The notes under the pieces: model-generated
Told to the model about the DNA's origin: nothing
What the model saw: only the letters and a program-made list of their open reading frames with translations
Databases searched by the model: none
Part shown: positions 45,867 through 54,827 of the stretch, in pieces
How positions within the stretch are numbered: the stretch's first letter is position 1
How the letters are laid out: each line of letters begins with the position of its first letter
Translations under genes and position numbers: made by a program
Assembly: GCA_002167435.2 (NCBI GenBank)
Contig: NHBR02000122.1
Span: forward strand, 1 to 64,000
From: Allomuricauda sp. TMED12
GTDB lineage: Bacteria > Bacteroidota > Bacteroidia > Flavobacteriales > Flavobacteriaceae
Length of the DNA stretch: 64,000 bases
Reading direction: 5' to 3'

Positions 45867-46522
45867 TGGACCCCATTAAAAAAACATTTATTTCCCTGGA
45901 TTGGATGACAATTACGTTGTTCATAGGAATGGTTGTTTTGGCATTGGGCAAATATCTATACCACAAGAAGTTTTTAAATTTCATCATTCTTCCTTTCAAT
46001 GATAAATACATCCTTCTCCACAATAAAAAAGGGCAATTTGCACATTGGTTCCATCTACTTTTAACATTGTTTCAACTGCTCAATATTTCCTTGTTTGTGT
46101 TTCTAATAATGAATTCTTTTGCCCTATTACCAAAAGAAGGGTCGCTCATCACATATTTTTTAATATTAGGGTTTATAGCATTGTTTGAACTAGCAAAATT
46201 CCTGCTTCAAATGTTTACAGGGTTTGTTTTTAACAACTTGGAGCTTGTGAGCGGGCTTATTTTCAGTAAAATATCGTATCTCAACTACAGTAGCCTAATA
46301 ACTTGCGTTGCCAACATATTATTGATATACATTACAACGAACTCAAAAACAACAATATATGTGGCTTTTGCACTAATTCTCCTTATAAATGCCATTGGTA
46401 TTGCCAAGCTGCTGAAGAACTATCAAAAAGCACTGTTCCCCTATTTTATGTATTTTATTTTGTACCTTTGCACACTCGAAATTGCGCCCTTGGTGTTAAT
46501 TGGAAGCTATTTAAAAGGTTGA
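45866..46522 (+). CDS. DUF4271 membrane protein
   Basis: 218 residues, about six membrane helices (for example ITLFIGMVVLALGKYLYH, LLTLFQLLNISLFVFLIM, MYFILYLCTLEIAPLVLIG). DUF4271 is Bacteroidetes-specific and often encoded directly before uroporphyrinogen-III synthase, as here (6 bases between). Function unknown. Confidence 0.87.
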   Translation: MDPIKKTFISLDWMTITLFIGMVVLALGKYLYHKKFLNFIILPFNDKYILLHNKKGQFAHWFHLLLTLFQLLNISLFVFLIMNSFALLPKEGSLITYFLILGFIALFELAKFLLQMFTGFVFNNLELVSGLIFSKISYLNYSSLITCVANILLIYITTNSKTTIYVAFALILLINAIGIAKLLKNYQKALFPYFMYFILYLCTLEIAPLVLIGSYLKG

Positions 46523-46528
46523 AAGCTT

Positions 46529-47272
46529 ATGAAAGTAAAAACAATTTTGGTTTCCCAGCCGGAACCCAAAGTCGAAAACTCACCTTACTCAAGATTAATT
46601 GAAAAAGAGAAAGTTAAGGTCGATTTTATTCCTTTCATCCACGTTGAAGGTGTAGAAGCCAAAAATGTGAGACAACAGAAAATCGACTTGAATAACTTTA
46701 CGGCAATTATCCTGACCAGCAGAAATTCGGTAGATCACTTTTTTAGGATTGCCGACGAAATGCGCTTCAAAGTTCCGGATTCCATGAAATATTTTTGTCA
46801 GTCAGAGGCAGTAGCCTACTACTTGCAGAAATATGTGGTGTACAGAAAAAGAAAGATTTATGTTGGGAAAAGAACTTTTAACGAGTTAATTCCTTTGATT
46901 AAGAAATACAAGGATGAAAAATTCTTATTGCCGTCTTCGGATTCTTTAAAACCCAGTGTTCCAGAATTGTTGGACGAAATCAGCGTGAACTGGACACGCG
47001 GAATCTTTTACAAAACGGTAATTAGTGATCTTTCAGACCTTAGAAATGTGGTTTATGACATTTTGGTATTCTTCAGCCCTTCAGGCATCGAATCCCTAAT
47101 GAAGAACTTCCCGGATTTTGAACAAAATGATACTAGAATAGCCGTTTTCGGCAACAGTACCGTCAAAGCTGCAACAAGTGCAGGACTTAGGATAGACATT
47201 CAGGCTCCAACGCCCGAAACTCCATCCATGACCATGGCATTACAGAAATACATTACCAGCGTGAATAAATAA
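46529..47272 (+). CDS. hemD: Uroporphyrinogen-III synthase
   Basis: 247 residues. HemD-like two-domain layout: ILVSQPEPKVENSPYSRL at the N-terminus, AIILTSRNSVDHFF, and DILVFFSPSGIESLM followed by IAVFGNSTVKAA. Closes the ring of hydroxymethylbilane in heme synthesis. Sequence is divergent, as usual for HemD, so the call uses motif order and the DUF4271 neighbour. A bidirectional terminator follows. Confidence 0.88.
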   Translation: MKVKTILVSQPEPKVENSPYSRLIEKEKVKVDFIPFIHVEGVEAKNVRQQKIDLNNFTAIILTSRNSVDHFFRIADEMRFKVPDSMKYFCQSEAVAYYLQKYVVYRKRKIYVGKRTFNELIPLIKKYKDEKFLLPSSDSLKPSVPELLDEISVNWTRGIFYKTVISDLSDLRNVVYDILVFFSPSGIESLMKNFPDFEQNDTRIAVFGNSTVKAATSAGLRIDIQAPTPETPSMTMALQKYITSVNK

Positions 47273-47292
47273 AAACACACCGGTTTAAAAAT

Positions 47293-47322
47293 AAAAAAGC
47301 CCCGTGAATCGGGGCTTTTTTA
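47293..47322. terminator. Bidirectional terminator between hemD and pckA
   Basis: Stem AAAAAAGCCCCG / CGGGGCTTTTTT with loop TGAAT, with A/T runs on both sides, so it can stop both converging transcripts. Confidence 0.9.
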
Positions 47323-47325
47323 TTT

Positions 47326-48942
47326 TTAGAAAGCATACCGTTGTGGTCCTCCTCTTCGAATTTCCTCACTGGCATACGATTCAAACTTTTTAAAGTTTTC
47401 CCTAAAAGCATTGGTCAATTTAAAGGCAGTTTTATAATAGGCCTCGTCGTTGTTCCATGTTGCCCTTGGGCTGAGCACCTTTGTTGGAACACCTGGACAC
47501 TCCCTTGGCTGTGCCACTCCAAAGACAGAGTGGATATGGTACTTCTCATAATTATAAAGCCCAAGTTCACCACTCAGAGCAGCACTGATCATCGCACGAG
47601 TGTATTTCAGTTTCATTCTTGTCCCCACTCCGTAGGGTCCTCCGGTCCATCCCGTATTCACCAACCAAACGTCCACACCGGATTCCTTCATTTTTCTACT
47701 CAATACCTCCGCATATTTAGTTGGATGCAAAGGCATAAAAGGTGCTCCAAAACAGGCTGAGAATGATGGTTGTGGCTCCACAACACCAGCTTCCGTTCCT
47801 GCAACTTTGGCGGTATATCCTGAAATGAAATGATACGCTGCTTGGGCAGGTGTCAATTTAGAGATAGGAGGCAAAACACCGAATGCATCGGCAGTTAGAA
47901 AAAAGATGTTCTTCACATTTTCCCCGATGGATGGTTGTTGTATGTTTTCTATATGATGGATGGGATAACTGACCCTAGTATTTTGGGTAATGGAAGTGTC
48001 TGAAAAATCAACTACGCCATTTTCATCCATAACCACATTTTCCAGTATGGCACCCTTTTTTATGGCCCCATAAATTTCCGGTTCCTTTTCTTGGGACAAG
48101 TCTATTACTTTTGCGTAGCAACCTCCTTCAAAATTAAACACGGTATTATTGGGTGTCCAGCCATGCTCATCATCTCCGATCAATTTTCTGTTGGGGTCTG
48201 TGGATAAGGTAGTCTTTCCGGTGCCAGACAATCCAAAGAAAATAGCAGTGTCGTCAGATTCTCCAACATTGGCGGAGCAATGCATGGGCAACGTATTTTT
48301 ATAAACGGGAAGGATAAAGTTAAGCGCAGAGAATATTCCTTTTTTTATCTCCCCAGTATAGCCCGTTCCGCCGATAAGGGCAATTTTTCTACCAAAGTTG
48401 AGAATGGCAAAGTTGTGTTGGCGAGTTCCATCCACATTTGAATCTGCCATGAAACCAGGTGCATTGACAACTGTCCATTCTGGATCGAAGTCCTCGAGTT
48501 CTTCTTCTGAAGGGCGAAGGAACATATTATACGCAAACATATTGGACCAAGGATATTCATTGATCACCCTTATGTTCAATTTATAATCTGGATCGGCGCA
48601 TGCATAAGAATCTCTTACGAACAATTCCTTTTCATTGAGATATGCAATCACCTTGTCGTAAAGCTTATCAAATTTTTCACTATCAAAAGGAATGTTGATA
48701 TCTCCCCACCAAACTTTATCAGAAGTGATATCGTCTTTAACAATAAAGCGGTCCATCGGCGAGCGCCCTGTAAACTCGCCTGTATTGACAGCCAAAGCTC
48801 CCGAGGAGGCTTCTTTACCCATTCCTAACTCAATGGTGATGTCATGAAGTTCGTCCGGTGAAAGTTGATAATTCACATTATCATGGTTTATCCCATACGA
48901 TTTTAACGAAATCGATTTCGTAACTGAAGCAGAATCCTTCAT
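47326..48942 (-). CDS. pckA: Phosphoenolpyruvate carboxykinase (ATP)
   Basis: 538 residues, full length for the ATP-dependent family. The kinase-1a loop is GLSGTGKTTLS, with the metal-binding IGDDEHGW and the RPSEEEL region. FTGRSPMDRFIVKD and NTGWTGGPYG are typical. Converts oxaloacetate to PEP for gluconeogenesis. An exact -7 box TAGTTTTG is on the minus strand at 48972-48965, 22 bases before the ATG. Confidence 0.97.
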   Translation of the reverse strand: MKDSASVTKSISLKSYGINHDNVNYQLSPDELHDITIELGMGKEASSGALAVNTGEFTGRSPMDRFIVKDDITSDKVWWGDINIPFDSEKFDKLYDKVIAYLNEKELFVRDSYACADPDYKLNIRVINEYPWSNMFAYNMFLRPSEEELEDFDPEWTVVNAPGFMADSNVDGTRQHNFAILNFGRKIALIGGTGYTGEIKKGIFSALNFILPVYKNTLPMHCSANVGESDDTAIFFGLSGTGKTTLSTDPNRKLIGDDEHGWTPNNTVFNFEGGCYAKVIDLSQEKEPEIYGAIKKGAILENVVMDENGVVDFSDTSITQNTRVSYPIHHIENIQQPSIGENVKNIFFLTADAFGVLPPISKLTPAQAAYHFISGYTAKVAGTEAGVVEPQPSFSACFGAPFMPLHPTKYAEVLSRKMKESGVDVWLVNTGWTGGPYGVGTRMKLKYTRAMISAALSGELGLYNYEKYHIHSVFGVAQPRECPGVPTKVLSPRATWNNDEAYYKTAFKLTNAFRENFKKFESYASEEIRRGGPQRYAF

Positions 48943-48964
48943 AGTTTTGTTTTAATTGTTGGTG

Positions 48965-48972
48965 CAAAACTA
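48965..48972 (-). promoter_or_regulatory. Candidate -7 box for pckA
   Basis: Minus strand reads TAGTTTTG, an exact TAnnTTTG match, 22 bases before the pckA ATG. A clear -33 TTG was not found. Confidence 0.45.
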
Positions 48973-49006
48973 GAAAATATTAGCTTTTTGTCCTTTTAAA
49001 ACCTGC

Positions 49007-49399
49007 TTAATTGATTGCTTTTTGGGTTAAAATGTGATATCCCAAATAAATCCACCCCATGATCATCAAAACACCTCCAATAGGTGTTAAAAACCCAATG
49101 ATTTTAAAATCAAAAGAGGTTAAGCTGTTCAAAGCCAGTAAATAAATAGAAAAGGAGAACAGAACAACACCCAAAAGTATTAGGGTGAAAACAATTTTTT
49201 TTGGCTTTGAGGGCAAGCCATCCCATATTCCCAAAAACAAAAGAAACAGGGCATGGTACATCTGATACTTTACCCCAGTTTCAAAAGTATCGATTGCCTG
49301 AGCATCCACTAATTTTTCCAGTCCATGAGCTGCGAAAGCACCTAAAACAATCGCCAGCATTCCCATTGCTGTTCCAACCAATAAAATTGTTCTGTTCAT
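49007..49399 (-). CDS. DUF423 membrane protein
   Basis: 130 residues with four hydrophobic helices. AIVLGAFAAHGLEK near the N-terminus and TFETGVKYQMYHALFLL are the DUF423 hallmarks. Small inner-membrane protein of unknown function. It lies upstream of pckA on the same strand and divergent from the saccharopine dehydrogenase gene. Confidence 0.9.
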   Translation of the reverse strand: MNRTILLVGTAMGMLAIVLGAFAAHGLEKLVDAQAIDTFETGVKYQMYHALFLLFLGIWDGLPSKPKKIVFTLILLGVVLFSFSIYLLALNSLTSFDFKIIGFLTPIGGVLMIMGWIYLGYHILTQKAIN

Positions 49400-49478
49400 A
49401 ACTTTTATCTGCTATTTTTTTAAAAATATAACATTTTAATACCTTAGTGACCGTTCAATTCAAAAGTAAACAAAACAC

Positions 49479-50852
49479 ATGGTCCGTACTATTTTAGTTG
49501 TTGGAGCAGGTAAATCAACCTCATACCTTCTAGATTATCTCCTTAAAAAATCAAACGAAGAAAATATTCATCTCAAGATTGGTGATATCCATCCTGAGAA
49601 TATCCCAGATGAATTTGCCGAACACCCAAATTGTACCGTCTTCTCCTTAGATATCTTTAATGAAGAGGATAGGAAAAAGGCTGTTTCGGAAGCCTCTATC
49701 GTGGTTTCCATGCTCCCGGCCCGTTTACACATTAATGTAGCCCATGATTGTATTGAATTTGAAAAACATTTTATTACAGCTTCTTATGTGAGCGACGAGT
49801 TAAAGGCCTTGGACGAAGAAGTAAAGAAGAAAGGTCTTGTTTTTATGAACGAAATAGGTCTAGACCCAGGTATTGACCATATGAGCGCAATGGAGGTTAT
49901 CGATAGAATTCGAGATGCAGGTGGGAAAATGCTGTTGTTCGAATCCTTTACGGGAGGATTAGTGGCTCCCGAGAGCGATACCAACCTTTGGCATTACAAG
50001 TTTACATGGAATCCCAGAAATGTAGTTCTGGCAGGTCAAGGGGGTGCTGCCAAATTCATTCAGGAAGGAACCTACAAGTACATCCCATATCAAAAGCTGT
50101 TTAGAAGAACCGAGTTTATGGATATTGAGGGTTACGGCACCTTTGAAGCTTACGCCAATCGTGATTCTTTAAAATACCGTGAGGCTTATGGTCTGGAGGA
50201 TGCCCTGACTTTGTTTCGAGGAACCATGCGCAGGGTTGGTTTTTCCAAGGCATGGCAAATGTTCGTGATTCTTGGAATGACAGACGATAGTTATAGCATC
50301 GAAAATTCCGAAGGAATGTCATATCGAGAATTTGTCAATCTGTTTCTCCCCTATTCCCCTACCGATTCTGTAGAACTAAAAATGAGACATTACCTTAAAA
50401 TAGATCAAGATGACATTATGTGGGGAAAATTACTGGAGCTAAACCTTTTTGACGATTCAAAGAAAATACCGCTGAAAAATGCATCCCCAGCACAAATGCT
50501 CCAATATATCCTTGAAGATAGTTGGACGTTACAAGAGAACGAAAAGGACATGATCGTGATGTACCACAAGTTTGGTTACGAATTAAATGGGGAAAAAAAG
50601 CAGATTGATGCCAATATGGTAGTAACTGGTGAAAATCGAAGATATACCGCTATGTCTAAAACTGTTGGTCTTCCCGTGGCAATCGCTACGCTCAAAATAT
50701 TGAATGGTGAGATTAAAACTCCAGGTGTTCAAATCCCAATTAACAAAGAAGTATATGAACCCATTTTATCGGAGCTTCATACCAATGGTATCGAGTTTAA
50801 AGAATATGAGGCGCCCTATTTAGGGTATAACCCCGATTCTGTGGCCAGCTAG
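49479..50852 (+). CDS. Saccharopine dehydrogenase family enzyme
   Basis: 457 residues. Rossmann nucleotide motif ILVVGAGKSTSYLLDYLL at the N-terminus, then IVVSMLPARLH and EIGLDPGIDHMSAMEVID, which match the lysine-pathway saccharopine dehydrogenase (LYS9-like) fold. It probably acts in lysine breakdown or a related amino acid oxidation. An Lrp/AsnC regulator gene follows 48 bases downstream on the same strand, and such regulators usually control amino acid genes next to them. Confidence 0.9.
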   Translation: MVRTILVVGAGKSTSYLLDYLLKKSNEENIHLKIGDIHPENIPDEFAEHPNCTVFSLDIFNEEDRKKAVSEASIVVSMLPARLHINVAHDCIEFEKHFITASYVSDELKALDEEVKKKGLVFMNEIGLDPGIDHMSAMEVIDRIRDAGGKMLLFESFTGGLVAPESDTNLWHYKFTWNPRNVVLAGQGGAAKFIQEGTYKYIPYQKLFRRTEFMDIEGYGTFEAYANRDSLKYREAYGLEDALTLFRGTMRRVGFSKAWQMFVILGMTDDSYSIENSEGMSYREFVNLFLPYSPTDSVELKMRHYLKIDQDDIMWGKLLELNLFDDSKKIPLKNASPAQMLQYILEDSWTLQENEKDMIVMYHKFGYELNGEKKQIDANMVVTGENRRYTAMSKTVGLPVAIATLKILNGEIKTPGVQIPINKEVYEPILSELHTNGIEFKEYEAPYLGYNPDSVAS

Positions 50853-50900
50853 CACCTTTTTTATTTTCAATATCTTTAGCTTCAAATTAAAATCGAAGTT

Positions 50901-51371
50901 GTGAAAAACAATAACAATTCAGTGAAGATTGATGGTATTGACAAGAAAATCCTAAGGTACCTCATGGAGGATGCTCGTAAACCCATCCTTGAAATCGCTA
51001 GAAATATTGGGATTTCCGGGGCGGCCATTCACCAGAGACTTCGCAAACTGGAAAGCTCAGGACTAATTGCTGGCTCTAAATTCGTTATCAACCCGAAGGT
51101 TTTGGGCTATTCCACAATGGCCTACATTGGCATTTATTTGGACAAGGCCATGACCAATCCAAGAGCAGTAAAACAATTGGAAGAAATTCCAGAAGTATTG
51201 GAATGCCATTATACTACAGGAAACTGGTCCATACTCATAAAGGTGCTCTGCAGGGACAACGAACACCTAATGCAAGTGCTCAACAAAAAAATACAACAGA
51301 TTGAAGGAGTATCCAGAACGGAAACTTTTATATCCTTAGACCAACAAATTGACCGTCAAATACAGATTTGA
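50901..51371 (+). CDS. Lrp/AsnC-family transcription regulator
   Basis: 156 residues, GTG start. The N-terminal helix-turn-helix (IDKKILRYLMEDARKPILEI, then GAAIHQRLRKLESSGLI) is followed by an Lrp ligand-binding (RAM) domain (~70-150). Likely binds an amino acid and controls the adjacent dehydrogenase. An 11-base inverted repeat 20 bases downstream of its stop could be one of its sites, but other proteins could bind it. Confidence 0.92.
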   Translation: MKNNNNSVKIDGIDKKILRYLMEDARKPILEIARNIGISGAAIHQRLRKLESSGLIAGSKFVINPKVLGYSTMAYIGIYLDKAMTNPRAVKQLEEIPEVLECHYTTGNWSILIKVLCRDNEHLMQVLNKKIQQIEGVSRTETFISLDQQIDRQIQI

Positions 51372-51374
51372 TAT

Positions 51375-51405
51375 TTGTATTCAATCTAAATAAATATTAC
51401 ATTTG
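51375..51405 (+). promoter_or_regulatory. Promoter with overlapping 11-bp inverted repeat
   Basis: TTG (51375) and TACATTTG (51398-51405) with 20 bases between form a -33/-7 promoter, 5 bases before ATG 51411, so the message is nearly leaderless. A perfect inverted repeat AAATATTACAT (51392-51402) / ATGTAATATTT (51415-51425) overlaps the -7 box and the start codon. Confidence 0.55.
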
Positions 51406-51410
51406 ACCCC

Positions 51411-51731
51411 ATGAATGTAATATTTCAGTCTACATATTACACCCTTTATCAGGCGACAAACGAGCGTTGTTTTTATATTGATTTCGGTCAGAAAAAAATT
51501 CGCATGCCTTTTTGCCAACTACTTTCACTACGCCATAAAGTGATGAGCATTGACATTGCAGACCATTTTGATAGTGATTTGAACACACATGGGCTTGAAG
51601 TTCTCACGCTTTGCAATAAAGAGCATCTCTTTATTCTAAATACTTTAGAGATTTTAGATTTAAAAAACCTTGTAGAGCATGGTTTTTTGGCCATTGGTCT
51701 CTCTGCTCAAAAAGAGCTTCAAACTTACTAG
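51411..51731 (+). CDS. Small conserved-looking protein of unknown function
   Basis: 106 residues, soluble, no signal peptide. Contains RCFYIDFGQKKIRMPFCQLL and LNTLEILDLKNLVEHGFLAI; one cysteine in each half. I do not recognise the family. It has its own near-leaderless promoter with an inverted repeat across the start, so its expression is probably controlled. It lies between the Lrp regulator and ferritin, all on one strand; an iron or redox role is possible but only by position. Confidence 0.7.
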   Translation: MNVIFQSTYYTLYQATNERCFYIDFGQKKIRMPFCQLLSLRHKVMSIDIADHFDSDLNTHGLEVLTLCNKEHLFILNTLEILDLKNLVEHGFLAIGLSAQKELQTY

Positions 51732-51839
51732 AACACTTATTTTAATCCAGTCTTAGTTGCTTTTTAAATAAAGTGTTGATTTATAATAAACAGATAAAAT
51801 TCTGTAATTTTATATACAATCACCTTAGAGATTATTATT

Positions 51840-52358
51840 ATGAAAGATATTGCAAGACAAAGTATGAGCATTAAAGTGGAGTCCATGGACATGCTCAACG
51901 CACAAATAAAAATGGAAGCCCACGCTTCAGCACTCTATTTGGCCATGGCCTCTTGGTGTGAGCAAAATGGCTTTTTTACAAGTGCCAAGTTTTTCTTTAA
52001 ACAAACCGAAGAGGAACGCGAGCACATGATGAAGATTTTCAACTTTTTGATTGACACCGGCGGCAACCCAATTTCCCCAGAGGTTACCAATATTAATTAT
52101 GACTATTCTTCCATAGTGGATGTTTTTGAATCTACCTTGGAACATGAAATCAAGGTGACGAAATCCATTCACAACATTGTAAAAAAAGCACGAGAATTGG
52201 GAGATATTACTACCGAACGTTTCTTGGATTGGTTTGTCATGGAACAAGTTGAAGAAGAAAATACGATTAGGGATATCTTGGATATGATCGAAGTGACCGG
52301 AACCGAAGGCGTAGGTCTCCAAATGATCGATAATCAGGTTGCCAATTGGATTGAGTAA
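51840..52358 (+). CDS. Ferritin
   Basis: 172 residues. Bacterial non-heme ferritin four-helix bundle, with ferroxidase residues in MEAHASALYLAMASWCEQNG, EEEREHMMKIFNFL and DWFVMEQVEEENTI (Glu/His/Gln ligands). Stores iron as a 24-subunit shell and limits oxidative damage. The N-terminal 17 residues extend slightly beyond the usual start, and a later ATG at about residue 9 is possible. A strong bidirectional terminator lies downstream. Confidence 0.95.
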   Translation: MKDIARQSMSIKVESMDMLNAQIKMEAHASALYLAMASWCEQNGFFTSAKFFFKQTEEEREHMMKIFNFLIDTGGNPISPEVTNINYDYSSIVDVFESTLEHEIKVTKSIHNIVKKARELGDITTERFLDWFVMEQVEEENTIRDILDMIEVTGTEGVGLQMIDNQVANWIE

Positions 52359-52408
52359 ATAGATTCAATTACAATAACTAAAAAGAGATTATTACAAATA
52401 TGAATTTT

Positions 52409-52489
52409 CGTCAACCTGAACTTGTTTCAGGTTCTCATGTTGAATTCTTTAAGATTTTGATGAGATTCTGAAATGAATTCAGAATGACG
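52409..52489. repeat. Dispersed intergenic repeat, copy 2
   Basis: 81 bases: two hairpins, CCTGAACTTGTTTCAGG and ATTCTGAAATGAATTCAGAAT, between ends CGTCAACCTGAA and TTCAGAATGACG that pair over 10 of 12. The first 27 bases after the left end are identical to copy 3. Confidence 0.7.
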
Positions 52490-52509
52490 ACTTTTCAACA
52501 CATACAAGT

Positions 52510-52539
52510 AAAAAAGGGAGCCGATCGGCTCCCTTTTTT
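52510..52539. terminator. Bidirectional terminator between ferritin and zinc peptidase
   Basis: Perfect palindrome AAAAAGGGAGCCGAT / ATCGGCTCCCTTTTT, with A and T runs on each side, suited to both converging genes. Confidence 0.9.
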
Positions 52540-52560
52540 GTTTCACAATTTTATAATTTC

Positions 52561-53262
52561 TTAATCTCTTCCTCCAAAAATCTGTAGCGCCCAGTAAAGC
52601 AGGGATGCCAAAGCACCCAATGCTGCCACCAAATAGGTCCTTGCGGCCCATTTAAGTGCATCTTCTGCACCTGAGTATTCTTCTTGGGATACCATGTTCT
52701 TTTGCTTTAACCATACTAAAGCCCTTTTACTGGCATCATATTCCACTGGTAGGGTAATAAAGCTGAACAAAGTAGCAAACCCCATCATAATCAATCCCGC
52801 TACCGCGATATAAAAACCAATACCACCGGCTACACCTGTGGCCGCCATCAACATAATACCACCAAATACCACCCAAGTGGACATTCCGGAGGTTACACTA
52901 ACAACGGGAACCAATTTAGAGCGCATCGTCAACCATTCATACGCTTGGGCATGTTGTACGGCGTGTCCACACTCGTGAGCGGCTACCGCTGCCGCCGAAG
53001 CATTGCGTTGGTTGTACACTCCTTCACTCAAGTTTACCGTTTTGTTTTTTGGATTATAGTGGTCTGTTAACATTCCAGGGGTGGAAATTACCTTAACATC
53101 TCGAATCCCATGGTCATCGAGCATTTTCTGTGCTATCTCCGCACCGCTCATCCCATTACGTAAATGAACCTTGGAATATTTTTTGAACTTACTCTTCAAT
53201 TGATTGCTCACCAACCAACTGATCAGGGCAATTCCACCAATCAATATATAATATGTCATCAT
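52561..53262 (-). CDS. YugP-type membrane zinc metallopeptidase
   Basis: 233 residues. Zinc motif AAHECGHAVQHAQ (HExxH) and a downstream acidic ligand; three to four membrane helices (YYILIGGIALISWLVS and two to three near 125-175). The YugP family is a Bacteroidetes- and Firmicutes-wide membrane protease of unknown target. Convergent with ferritin, with a bidirectional terminator between. Confidence 0.9.
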   Translation of the reverse strand: MMTYYILIGGIALISWLVSNQLKSKFKKYSKVHLRNGMSGAEIAQKMLDDHGIRDVKVISTPGMLTDHYNPKNKTVNLSEGVYNQRNASAAAVAAHECGHAVQHAQAYEWLTMRSKLVPVVSVTSGMSTWVVFGGIMLMAATGVAGGIGFYIAVAGLIMMGFATLFSFITLPVEYDASKRALVWLKQKNMVSQEEYSGAEDALKWAARTYLVAALGALASLLYWALQIFGGRD

Positions 53263-53301
53263 AGCCTTATCTCTTTAATTGAATATAAATATACCATATA
53301 A

Positions 53302-53333
53302 AAGCAAAAACCCCGCCAAATAATGGCAGGGCT
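53302..53333 (-). terminator. Terminator for ald
   Basis: On the minus strand, stem GCCCTGCCA / TGGCGGGG with loop TTATT is followed by TTTTTGC. One pair is G-U only in the minus-strand RNA, which favours that direction. Confidence 0.75.
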
Positions 53334-53358
53334 CATTTACTGTCAAAATGTTAGTTTG

Positions 53359-54459
53359 TTACACCAAAACGGGCTCTAAGTGAAAAGTCTCTGCTATTTC
53401 TTTGTAAACTATTTCACCTTCAACAACATTTAATCCTTTTTCCAAGGATCTATCCAATTTGCAGGCACTTCGCCAACCCAAGTTGGCCAATTTTAGCACA
53501 TAGGGCAGTGTTACATTCGTCAAGGCAACTGTAGAAGTATAAGGCACTGCCCCTGGCATATTGGCTACACAGTAATGGACCACATCATCTATAATATAAA
53601 TGGGATCCTCATGGGTTGTTGGTTTGGTGGTTTCTACACACCCTCCTTGGTCAACCGCCACATCAACAATAACGGTTCCCGGATGCATTTCCTTGAGCAT
53701 GTCCCTAGTAATCAAGTTAGGGGCTTTTGCTCCTTTTAAAAGGACACCACCGATAATCAAATCGTTTGTTTTTATATGTTTTCTGATATTGAACTCATTC
53801 GAAAAACCGGTCACTACATGACTGGGCATAATATCGTTCACATATCTGAGTCGTTTCATGTTTACGTCCAAAATAGTTACCTGGGCGCCCAAACCTGCTG
53901 CCATTTTAGCAGCTTGAATACCCACGGTGCCCGCTCCTAGAACCAAAACACGGCCTGGGGACACTCCTGGAACCCCGCCCAAAAGCACTCCCTTGCCTTT
54001 TACGGGTTTCTCCAAATATTTCGCTCCTTGTTGAATCGCCATTCTACCGGCAACTTCGGACATTGGCGTCAGCAATGGTAATGTACCATCCTCATCTTCC
54101 ACCGTTTCATAAGCTATACAGATGGCTTTACTTCTTATCATGGCCTTGGTCAAAGCTTCGCTAGAGGCAAAGTGAAAATAAGTGAACACAATCTGACCTT
54201 CTTGGATTAGGTTGTATTCTTCAGCGATAGGCTCCTTTACCTTAACAATCATATCGCTCATTGCGTACACCTGACCAATAGTGTCCAAAATAGTGGCACC
54301 TACCTGTTGGTAATCCTGATTAAAAAAACCACTACCTTCTCCCGCTCCAGATTGCACATATACGGTGTGGTTGTTCTTTACCAATTCAAATACCCCGGCT
54401 GGCGTCATGCCTACCCGGCTCTCGTTGTTCTTGATTTCTTTAGGTATCCCAACAGTCAT
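53359..54459 (-). CDS. ald: Alanine dehydrogenase
   Basis: 366 residues from ATG 54459 (MTVGIPKEIKNNESRVGM), which matches the family's N-terminus; an in-frame ATG at 54570 adds a hydrophobic stretch not seen in the family. NAD-binding VLVLGAGTVGIQAAKMAAGLG (~165) and catalytic-site residues GAVPYTSTVALTNV near 297. Interconverts alanine and pyruvate with NAD. A cluster of ACCCCTATT repeats lies upstream. Confidence 0.95.
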   Translation of the reverse strand: MTVGIPKEIKNNESRVGMTPAGVFELVKNNHTVYVQSGAGEGSGFFNQDYQQVGATILDTIGQVYAMSDMIVKVKEPIAEEYNLIQEGQIVFTYFHFASSEALTKAMIRSKAICIAYETVEDEDGTLPLLTPMSEVAGRMAIQQGAKYLEKPVKGKGVLLGGVPGVSPGRVLVLGAGTVGIQAAKMAAGLGAQVTILDVNMKRLRYVNDIMPSHVVTGFSNEFNIRKHIKTNDLIIGGVLLKGAKAPNLITRDMLKEMHPGTVIVDVAVDQGGCVETTKPTTHEDPIYIIDDVVHYCVANMPGAVPYTSTVALTNVTLPYVLKLANLGWRSACKLDRSLEKGLNVVEGEIVYKEIAETFHLEPVLV

Positions 54460-54529
54460 AATGTTGTTTTTAATGGTTGATGGGTCAAAGTTGAGCAAAA
54501 AAATTAGATTAAAACACAAAAATTCGATA

Positions 54530-54636
54530 AAAAATAGGGGTGAAAGGTCGTAATAGACATTTTTTAACATTTATACCCTAGTTTTAATAGGGGTTATTAT
54601 TTTTTTAATGCTTTTTTAATTTTATACCCCCTATTT
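54530..54636. promoter_or_regulatory. Repeated ACCCCTATT boxes upstream of ald
   Basis: AATAGGGGT at 54534-54542 and 54586-54594, and the inverted ACCCCCTATT at 54625-54634, with T/A-rich runs. These lie in the 54460-54827 gap, the only gene-free stretch over 300 bases, which otherwise holds the 54664 hairpin and repeat copy 3. May be an operator for ald. Confidence 0.4.
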
Positions 54637-54663
54637 TTTATGGGTTAAAACCATATAAAATAT

Positions 54664-54689
54664 AAAAGCATGCCGATTGGCATGCTTTT
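54664..54689 (-). terminator. Hairpin after leuS, likely terminator
   Basis: Stem AAAAGCATGCC / GGCATGCTTTT with loop GATT, about 140 bases downstream of the leuS stop on the minus strand. The flanking A/T tract fits an intrinsic terminator. Confidence 0.7.
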
Positions 54690-54741
54690 ATGTGTTATTC
54701 CTATAATATTCTTATTGATTTTATCGTAAAACAAGGATTTT

Positions 54742-54812
54742 GCCAACCTGAACTTGTTTCAGGTTCTCATAAAAATGAGATAGGATTCCGAAACTAGTTC
54801 GGAATGACGGCA
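54742..54812. repeat. Dispersed intergenic repeat, copy 3
   Basis: About 71 bases. The left hairpin CCTGAACTTGTTTCAGG is identical to copy 2, and the right hairpin is TTCCGAAACTAGTTCGGAA, ending in GAATGACGG. It lies between the leuS stop and its terminator. Confidence 0.7.
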
Positions 54813-54827
54813 AACTATATATTGCGG

